This document shows, piece after piece, positions 13,546-19,515 of a DNA stretch of 19,515 nt (within the stretch, counting starts at the first letter, position 1; every line of letters starts with the position of its first letter). The translations under genes and the position numbers were made by a program. The stretch is from the NCBI GenBank assembly GCA_030044395.1, contig JASHVW010000188.1, positions 1 to 19,515 of the forward strand, written 5' to 3'. The stretch comes from Verrucomicrobiia bacterium (GTDB lineage: Bacteria > Verrucomicrobiota > Verrucomicrobiia > Limisphaerales > UBA11358). The notes below the pieces were generated by a model, which was not told where the DNA came from, did no database searches, and saw only the letters and a program-made list of their open reading frames with translations.

Positions 13546-16500
13546 ATGAAAACTCCAAAAAATATGAAATCGAAAATGAACGGAACATTCTTATGCCATG
13601 GTTTTGCCCGCGCGGGATTCAAACGGTTGGTTGCCCTGACGCTGGTTGTTGTTGCCCTGCCATGTTTGGTATCGGCCCAAACCCTGCTGCACCGATACAG
13701 CTTTGTCAGTAACGCCAACGATTCGGTGGGCGATGCCAATGGCACCGTCGTGGCCCCTGCAACCGGGTACCCCGCCGCCACCATAGACAATGGTCTCATG
13801 CTGCCGGGGAGTGGCGGGGGCAATGTTTCAGGTTATGTGACTCTGCCTGCGGGGATACTTACCGCCACCACCAATTTGACGATTGAATGCTGGGTGACAC
13901 AGAATTCCGCAGAGGAATGGGGGGCAATTTGGAGTTTCGCAAACAACGAGAGCGAGTACTTGGCTTTATGCCCCTACCCAAACCGTAATGGCGATCAAAT
14001 GATAGTAGAAAATAATCCCGACAACAACGAGATAGATTTGTCTTCAGATGTTACATTTCCAAATGGTTCAGAACAATACGTCGTTCTCACGGTCAATGCT
14101 TCTGCCTTGCTTGAAACTCTTTACACCAACGGGGCAGCGGTCGGCACATTTAATCTTCCCAACAGCTCTTATGTTCCCGGCGCCATTGGCGGCGCCGGCG
14201 GCACCACCATCAACCAGTTGGGAGACGATATATATGGTGATCCGCAATTTGACGGCACTATCTACGAGTTGCGGATTTGGAATGGCGTTGTTCCCGAGCG
14301 GTATATCCAAGCCAGCGCCATCACCGGTCCAAGTACCGTGCTGACCGACCTGACGCCAACCTCCGTCAGCCTCTCGGCGGGTCCCAGCGTGGTCATCACT
14401 GGAACCGAACAGGTCGGAGTCACCGTTCAGCTCGAGGCAACAGGCTCGACCAACCTCTTGGCAACGAGCGATGCGACGAACTGGATGAGCAGCAACCCGA
14501 AAGTTCTCGAGGTTAACAGTAACGGGTTGGTCACCGGTGTGAGTGCTGGGACGGCCACCGTCAGCGCGACCGTCGGCGGTGTCACCGCCACCAGCGGCAC
14601 CATCACTGTCACAGGACCCCAGACGCTTCTGCATCGCTACAGTTTCGTCAGCGATGCCTCTGATTCGGTTGGCGGCTCAGCGTGGAACGGGACGCTTGTT
14701 ACGGGCCTTAACGGGTCTGTCGCCACGATAGACAATGGTCTTTCCCTGCCGGGAACCTCCAGTGGCAACGCATTTGGTGAGTCGGGTTATGCGGCTTTCC
14801 CGAGTGGGATACTGACGAACACGACGTCGCTAACGATTGAATGCTGGGCGACGCAGACCCAGGGAAATCTATGGGCGGAGCTTTGGGACTTCGGCGATCA
14901 GACCCCGGGCGCTCCGGCTGAAACGTTCGGGCTGATTCCCTATCCCCAGAACAACGGCACACACATGTCGGTGGCCATTACGCCATACGGCAATGAGGAG
15001 GATTTGTTCACGTCGACTGAGTTTCCGAACGGTTCAGAACAATACATTGCGTATACGTACAACAATTACACGCTCACGGGTGAACTTTATACGAATGGCG
15101 CTTTGGACGCGACGACGACTTACTCGAGCACCGCATATTGTCCCGGCACAATTGGCGGCGAGCTTGGCACGACGAACAATATGTTGGGAAACGATACATA
15201 CGGCGATGACCAGTTTAGCGGCACGGTGTATGAGTTCCGGATATGGAATGGCGCCGTAACACCGGTGTATGTGGCGGTGAGCGCTGCCGCCGGTCCTGGT
15301 GTGGTCATCACAAACCTTACACCGCAGTCGGTCAGCATTTCGTTAACGACGACGAGCATGGTTGGAGCGGGAACTCAACAGGCGGCGGTGATCGGCAGCT
15401 TCGCACAGGTTTCCGACGCGACATTAACAAGCGCCGCGACCAACTGGGTGAGCAGCAATCCGAGTGTTCTCTCGGTGAATAGCAGCGGCTTGATCACCGC
15501 CATCAATGGCGGCACCGCCACGGTCAGCGCCACGGTGAACGGAGTGACCGGAACGAGCGAGACGATTTCAGTGGCGACAACTCCGCCGGTCTTTTCGCAA
15601 AAGCCTGCCAATCTGACGCTGGCGGTGAACGATACCGCGACCTTCTCGGCCGTGGGGTTGGGCGGAAGTTTAAGTTACCAGTGGGACTACGACAGCAATC
15701 CGATTATGGGGGCGACGAATGCCACCCTGGTTTTATCGAATCTGGCCCTGACCAACGCGGGGACTTATAGCGTATTGGTCTCGAACGATCTTGGAAGCAC
15801 CAACGCTTCCGCAACGTTGACGGTGGAGCAGGCCATCCTTGAGCATCGCTACAGCTTCATCAGCACTGCTTCGGATTCCGTTGGCGGCCCGGCGTGGAAC
15901 GGGACGCTCGTTACGGGCCTTAACGGGTCTGTCGCCACCATAGACAATGGTCTTTCCCTGCCGGGAACCTCCAGTGGCAACGCATTTGGTGAGTCAGGTT
16001 ATTTGTCTTTGCCCCAAGGAATTCTGACCAACACCACTTCGATAACAATTGAAACATGGGTAACGCAGAACACGCAAAATAATTGGGCAACGGTTTGGGA
16101 CTTTGCCGATAACGGCGGTATAAACTTCGAGCTGTGTCCTTTTAACTCCAGTGGCCGCAATGGTGGATTAATGTTTTCGGCCTTTACACCGGACAACAAC
16201 GAGGATGATTTGGATTCAGACGTTGTGTTCCCGAGCGGCTCGGAGCAATACGTGGCTGAGACCGTCAACGCTGCCGAGTTGTTGGCGACTCTTTACACCA
16301 ACGCGATCCCGGTAGGCACTCTTGTGCTGCCGAATAGCTCATTTCTTCCCCACAATATTGGCGGCGCCGGCGGCACAATCCAGGATATGTTGGGAAATGA
16401 TACATTCGGCGATGACCAGTTTGACGGGACGATCTACGAATTCCGGATTTGGGATGGCGCCGTGACACCGTTGTATTTGGCGGTCAGCGCTGCGGCTGGT

Positions 16501-17955
16501 CCGAGCGTGGTGGTGACAAACCTGACGCCGACGTCGGTAAGCGTCACGGTCACCAACTACACGATGATTCAAGGGCAAAGCCAGCCGGGTGCCGCCCTTG
16601 GCAATTTTGCGCAGGTAACCGGTGTCAATCTCACTGTTGCAGCCACCAATTGGACCAGCAGCGACACAAGCGTTCTTACGGTGAACAGCGATGGGATGAT
16701 TACGGCGGTTGGAACGGGCAACGCCACGATCAGCGCCACCGTGGCCGGCGTTATGGGCAGCAGCACGTCCATCTCCGTACCCACAAGCCCGCCGACGATT
16801 ATCCAACAGCCGGAAGCCAGCGTAACGCTCCTGCAAGGCGCGACGTTGCATGCCAGCGTAGGCACTATTGGCACGACGCCGATTACCTATTACTGGTATT
16901 TTAACAGTGGCGCGACGCCGATCAGCATCTCGACCAGTCCCACCTTGACGATTTCTGATATACAACCGGGGAATGCGGGCACTTACAACGTGTTGGTGAG
17001 TAATGTGGATGGAACCATTCCCCTTAGCTCAAATGAGGTTGTTACGGTGGTGGCCCCCAGTGCCTATGATCAGGCCATTTTGCAATATGGCCCGATTGCA
17101 TACTGGCCTTTGGATGAAACCAGCGGCTCGACCGCTTATGACGTGGTTGGCGGGTATAATGGAACCTACACGAACTTCCCGAGCGTCGTCGGCTCCAGTT
17201 ATACGCTTGGCGAGCCGGGGCCATCGGAGTCATTCTTCGGCAGTTCCAGCACTGCCGCACAGTTCGTGTCGGCGATCGTTGATATTCCCGAAGGACCGTT
17301 CAATATCACCGGCCCAATTACCACCGTGGCCTGGGTTCAACTCGAAGTCGGGGTCAGTGGTTTTGATGGATTATTTGGGCACGGCGATCTTTCCTGGCGC
17401 ATGAGTATCAACAGCTCAAGCGGCAACAACAGCCTGGCAGACGAGCCTGGCGCGAACGATGGCAATCTTCCTGCCGATGCGACCAGTCCCGCAGGGATTG
17501 ATGATGGGAATTGGCATATGGTCGCCTACACCTACACCGGAAATACGAACCAGGCCAACAACGGCTCGCTTTATGTGGATGGTGTGCTTGTGGCGAACAA
17601 CGCAATCACTTCCACTCCTCCTGGGGACGGCCTTGATGTGTGGATTGGCGGCTCGCCTGATTACGGAACGGCACGATTGCTGCCGGATGCCAACATCGCT
17701 CACGTGGCCGTCTTTAATAAGGCCTTTACAGAGGCTCAAGTGCAAGGCGTTTATAATGGCTCATTCGTGCTGGGTCCACAGACGATCAACGCCGCCAAGT
17801 CCGGCCGGAACATCGTGCTGAGCTGGCAGACGGGCACTCTCCTGCAATCAACGAATCTGCTTGGACCGTGGACGACGAACAGCGCCGCCACCTCTCCGTA
17901 CACGGTTCCGACGACGAATTCGACCGAGTTCTACCAACTGCTGGTCAATCCTTAA
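13546..17955 (+). CDS. Giant secreted LamG/Big_2/Ig repeat protein
   Basis: This 1469-residue protein has a signal peptide after an N-terminal basic stretch (VALTLVVVALPCLVSA|Q). Domains in order are LamG (~46-270), Big_2 (~272-357), LamG (~359-590), Big_2 (~595-680), Ig-like (~683-762), LamG (~764-990), Big_2 (~995-1085), Ig-like (~1088-1168) and LamG (~1174-1410). A final ~50 residues carry NIVLSW, LQSTNLLGPW and FYQLLVNP, the tail shared with two other proteins here. LamG jelly-rolls usually bind carbohydrate or protein. Big_2 and Ig domains act as stalks in surface adhesins. No catalytic domain is seen, so a surface binding or adhesion role is inferred. LamG copies two and three share an almost identical 120-bp stretch. 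Upstream lies operator copy 2 with a promoter; downstream is a strong terminator, so it is probably transcribed alone. Confidence 0.88.
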   Translation: MKTPKNMKSKMNGTFLCHGFARAGFKRLVALTLVVVALPCLVSAQTLLHRYSFVSNANDSVGDANGTVVAPATGYPAATIDNGLMLPGSGGGNVSGYVTLPAGILTATTNLTIECWVTQNSAEEWGAIWSFANNESEYLALCPYPNRNGDQMIVENNPDNNEIDLSSDVTFPNGSEQYVVLTVNASALLETLYTNGAAVGTFNLPNSSYVPGAIGGAGGTTINQLGDDIYGDPQFDGTIYELRIWNGVVPERYIQASAITGPSTVLTDLTPTSVSLSAGPSVVITGTEQVGVTVQLEATGSTNLLATSDATNWMSSNPKVLEVNSNGLVTGVSAGTATVSATVGGVTATSGTITVTGPQTLLHRYSFVSDASDSVGGSAWNGTLVTGLNGSVATIDNGLSLPGTSSGNAFGESGYAAFPSGILTNTTSLTIECWATQTQGNLWAELWDFGDQTPGAPAETFGLIPYPQNNGTHMSVAITPYGNEEDLFTSTEFPNGSEQYIAYTYNNYTLTGELYTNGALDATTTYSSTAYCPGTIGGELGTTNNMLGNDTYGDDQFSGTVYEFRIWNGAVTPVYVAVSAAAGPGVVITNLTPQSVSISLTTTSMVGAGTQQAAVIGSFAQVSDATLTSAATNWVSSNPSVLSVNSSGLITAINGGTATVSATVNGVTGTSETISVATTPPVFSQKPANLTLAVNDTATFSAVGLGGSLSYQWDYDSNPIMGATNATLVLSNLALTNAGTYSVLVSNDLGSTNASATLTVEQAILEHRYSFISTASDSVGGPAWNGTLVTGLNGSVATIDNGLSLPGTSSGNAFGESGYLSLPQGILTNTTSITIETWVTQNTQNNWATVWDFADNGGINFELCPFNSSGRNGGLMFSAFTPDNNEDDLDSDVVFPSGSEQYVAETVNAAELLATLYTNAIPVGTLVLPNSSFLPHNIGGAGGTIQDMLGNDTFGDDQFDGTIYEFRIWDGAVTPLYLAVSAAAGPSVVVTNLTPTSVSVTVTNYTMIQGQSQPGAALGNFAQVTGVNLTVAATNWTSSDTSVLTVNSDGMITAVGTGNATISATVAGVMGSSTSISVPTSPPTIIQQPEASVTLLQGATLHASVGTIGTTPITYYWYFNSGATPISISTSPTLTISDIQPGNAGTYNVLVSNVDGTIPLSSNEVVTVVAPSAYDQAILQYGPIAYWPLDETSGSTAYDVVGGYNGTYTNFPSVVGSSYTLGEPGPSESFFGSSSTAAQFVSAIVDIPEGPFNITGPITTVAWVQLEVGVSGFDGLFGHGDLSWRMSINSSSGNNSLADEPGANDGNLPADATSPAGIDDGNWHMVAYTYTGNTNQANNGSLYVDGVLVANNAITSTPPGDGLDVWIGGSPDYGTARLLPDANIAHVAVFNKAFTEAQVQGVYNGSFVLGPQTINAAKSGRNIVLSWQTGTLLQSTNLLGPWTTNSAATSPYTVPTTNSTEFYQLLVNP
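14671..14790 (+). repeat. 120-bp intragenic duplication, copy A
   Basis: This stretch in the second LamG domain matches 15883-16002 in the third at about 115 of 120 bases, while flanking sequence of the same domains is clearly more diverged. That pattern indicates recent gene conversion or unequal exchange rather than selection on the protein alone. Confidence 0.8.
15883..16002 (+). repeat. 120-bp intragenic duplication, copy B
   Basis: This is the partner of 14671-14790, offset by 1212 bp, which equals 404 codons, so the frame is kept. Identity ends abruptly after the segment encoding SGNAFGESGY, shortly before the two domains diverge into AAFPSGI and LSLPQGI. Confidence 0.8.
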
Positions 17956-17992
17956 GACTAGCGGCAATTGTGCGGAAATTAGAAGACACCGG

Positions 17993-18026
17993 GCGACCGG
18001 AGCCTTTTGGCTCCGGTCGCTTTCTT
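17993..18026 (+). terminator. Strong rho-independent terminator
   Basis: GCGACCGGAGCC (17993-18004) pairs perfectly with GGCTCCGGTCGC (18009-18020) around a TTTT loop. The 12-bp GC-rich stem is followed by TTTCTT. It lies 38 bases after the stop codon of the LamG/Big_2 gene and before the promoter of the pseudopilin gene, isolating the two units. Confidence 0.92.
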
Positions 18027-18059
18027 CCGAAAAGGGGGAGAACGGTTTCGTGAAAGATG

Positions 18060-18107
18060 TGTGGCCATTTTATGTCACATGACAAACAACCACGTTGGAA
18101 TTAGGTT
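18060..18107 (+). promoter_or_regulatory. Inverted-repeat operator plus promoter hexamers, copy 3
   Basis: The motif at 18060-18079 has arms TGTGGC and GTCACA, with one mismatch to a perfect palindrome. ATGACA (18079-18084) overlaps its end and is followed after 17 bases by TAGGTT (18102-18107), a weaker -10. The predicted transcript start is near 18114, leaving about 90 bases before the pseudopilin ATG. Arrangement and spacing copy those at 13395. Confidence 0.72.
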
Positions 18108-18204
18108 TGAGCAAAGCATGAAAAGGCGAAAAAAAGCGATGCCAGACGCAATGCAATCCGCGATGCGGCGGAAGACTTTATTTTAACCGTTTCTTGACAA
18201 CATA

Positions 18205-19101
18205 ATGAAAGTTCAATTGAATAGATTTTACCGCGAAATTAACCGGTTAGGCGACAGCAAAAGCAATCGGGGATTTACCTTGATTGAGCTGTTGGTGGTG
18301 ATTGCGATTATCGCCATACTGGCAGCGATGTTGCTGCCGGTTTTGAACAAGGCAAAAATGAAGGCCAAACAAACCGCCTGCATCAGCAATATGCGGCAGA
18401 TAGGAATTGCGCTAACCATGTATCCGACTGATTATAACCAGTATCCCAATTGCCTCACGCCGACGGGTGGTTATTATGTATGGCAGCCCCGGCTTTTGAG
18501 TTTAATGGGCCTTAATCGAAATGCATTTTATTGTCCGGCCGCCCTGCCGCAAAGTGTCTGGGATACGAATGGGAACCCGACCGTTAAAGCGGTCATCGGT
18601 GAAAATGGCAAACTTGACCCCTATGGCATTGAAACCGGGGGTGCAAATAATGACGGAACGCGTTTTTCATTGGGTTACAACGATTGGGGGCTGGATATAA
18701 ATTGGTCGAGCTGCCTAGGCATGGGCGGAGATGTCAGTGCGACCGGGGTCAACAACGTAAAAGAGTCAATGGTGCGTCATCCGACGGACATGATCGTGAT
18801 TGCCGATGTCCGGTCGGACACGCCTGCCGGCCAAATTCAATTTAACGCCAATACGACTCCCGGTCTTATTGCCGGGTGGACTGAAGGTCAGGACCCGACG
18901 TGGCATCCGCAAGTGCCGTGTAACCGGCATGACTTCCACACCGATATTCTTTTCGCCGATGGCCATGTTGAAGATCCGCTCCGAAATACTGTCATTGATC
19001 CAAATAATATGTATTGGCGGAGCCGCTGGAACAATGACAACCAACCGCATCTGGAAAAAACATGGACCTTAACGGCAAATTTCAACGAGCTTGAACAGTG
19101 A
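18205..19101 (+). CDS. Type II secretion/type IV pilin-like pseudopilin, H-X9-DG family
   Basis: This 298-residue protein starts with a prepilin leader. Cleavage is expected between G23 and F24 in RGFTLIELLVVIAIIAILAA, with the conserved E28 at mature position 5, and a single hydrophobic helix follows. The C-terminal region has the H-X9-DG motif (H242, D252, G253) found in the many pseudopilin-like proteins of Verrucomicrobiota, Lentisphaerota and Planctomycetota. Such proteins are processed by a prepilin peptidase and are thought to assemble in, or be displayed at, the envelope, but their exact role is not established. It has its own operator-like motif and promoter and is separated from the upstream gene by a terminator. 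The next gene begins 45 bp later without an obvious terminator between, so co-transcription with the DUF4964 gene is likely. Classification is firm; function is open. Confidence 0.92.
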   Translation: MKVQLNRFYREINRLGDSKSNRGFTLIELLVVIAIIAILAAMLLPVLNKAKMKAKQTACISNMRQIGIALTMYPTDYNQYPNCLTPTGGYYVWQPRLLSLMGLNRNAFYCPAALPQSVWDTNGNPTVKAVIGENGKLDPYGIETGGANNDGTRFSLGYNDWGLDINWSSCLGMGGDVSATGVNNVKESMVRHPTDMIVIADVRSDTPAGQIQFNANTTPGLIAGWTEGQDPTWHPQVPCNRHDFHTDILFADGHVEDPLRNTVIDPNNMYWRSRWNNDNQPHLEKTWTLTANFNELEQ

Positions 19102-19146
19102 AAGCCTGTTCACCGGCGATCTTAACGTGTCTGGGTGGAGTTTTTT

Positions 19147-19515
19147 ATGAAACCTGTTTTTAGTTTCGTTCCACATTGCTTTTTGTTCCTTTTTATTTGT
19201 TGTCTGGGAGCATCCCACGACGTGAACGCGGAAACGTTGCGCCCGCCCGCCGTGCCTTTGGTCGCCTGCGATCCTTATTTCAGCATCTGGTCAGCAGCCG
19301 ACAAACTGACGGATACGAACACAACACATTGGACTGGAAAACCTCAATGCCTTACAAGCCTGGCGCGTATTGACGGGAAGACTTTCCGAATTATGGGAAC
19401 GGAGCCCGCCGACATGCCTGCGCTTCCTCAATTCAGCGTGGAGGTGCTGCCCACCCGAACGATTTACGTTTTTGACGGCAATGGCGTGCGCCTGACTTTG
19501 ACATTCATGACAGCC
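19147..19515 (+). CDS. Secreted DUF4964/glutaminase A-like family protein, 5' part only
   Basis: The gene starts at ATG 19147, with GGAG about 7 bases upstream, and runs off the end of the window after 123 codons. A signal peptide is present (FLFLFICCLG..., likely cleaved after VNA). The mature N-terminus contains LRPPAVPLVACDPYFSIWS, ADKLTD, HWTGKPQ and LARIDGK. This matches the DUF4964 domain at the start of large secreted proteins that continue with DUF5127, DUF4965 and DUF1793, annotated as glutaminase A-like after a fungal enzyme. In bacteria these proteins often sit in glycan-degradation loci and their true reaction is unclear. It probably follows the pseudopilin gene in one transcript. 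Only the N-terminus can be judged from this window. Confidence 0.82.
   Translation, partial: MKPVFSFVPHCFLFLFICCLGASHDVNAETLRPPAVPLVACDPYFSIWSAADKLTDTNTTHWTGKPQCLTSLARIDGKTFRIMGTEPADMPALPQFSVEVLPTRTIYVFDGNGVRLTLTFMTA

Noticed and set aside
14671..16002. Repeated tracts as a CRISPR array or tandem repeat
   Set aside because: There are only two copies, 1.2 kb apart and in frame inside homologous protein domains.
18060..18084. Operator motif read as a CRP site or sigma-54 promoter
   Set aside because: The arms are TGTGGC/GCCACA spaced by 8, not TGTGA-N6-TCACA, and no TGGCAC-N5-TTGC pattern is present.

Overview
This window looks like chromosomal DNA (mid-50s % GC by eye) from a member of the Verrucomicrobiota, probably a Limisphaerales/Pedosphaeraceae-like bacterium. 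The inference rests on the mix of families: DUF1680/GH127 enzymes, a secreted GH51, LamG- and Big_2-rich giant proteins, autotransporter-associated beta-strand repeats, an H-X9-DG pseudopilin, and a DUF4964-type protein. All eight genes carry an export signal or a prepilin leader. No RNA genes, transposases, phage genes or CRISPR arrays were seen.

Layout. Bases 1-471 hold no convincing gene but contain a 137-bp palindromic element with perfect 13-bp ends. Bases 472-5499 are a tight, translationally coupled plus-strand operon: GH127 beta-L-arabinofuranosidase, GH51 alpha-L-arabinofuranosidase and GH76 alpha-1,6-mannanase-like enzyme. A second, related palindromic element follows. Next comes a plus-strand gene (to 8858) fusing a GH18-like domain to autotransporter-associated repeats. 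It converges on a long minus-strand gene (8905-13197) with a second GH127-like domain, a discoidin-like domain, LamG domains (one apparently circularly permuted and nested inside another) and a C-terminal tail domain. A divergent intergenic region separates this from a 1469-residue LamG/Big_2/Ig protein (13546-17955), which is followed by a strong rho-independent terminator. A pseudopilin (18205-19101) and the first 123 codons of a DUF4964-family gene (19147 onward) finish the window.

How it fits together. The enzymes suggest extracellular attack on arabinose- and mannose-containing glycoconjugates such as plant, algal or fungal glycoproteins. The giant proteins probably work at the cell surface. 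The most interesting signal is a 20-bp inverted repeat, TGTGGCCAYTTYATGYCACA, present three times. It lies upstream of the GH18-repeat gene, the LamG/Big_2 gene and the pseudopilin gene, each time in the same orientation, next to a TGACA -35-like hexamer and about 145-160 bp before the likely start codon. It looks like the binding site of an unidentified regulator linking giant surface proteins with a pseudopilin. In addition, the three largest proteins end in a similar tail (SW/LQS-TNL/W/FFRL-like, final P), a candidate sorting or anchoring domain.
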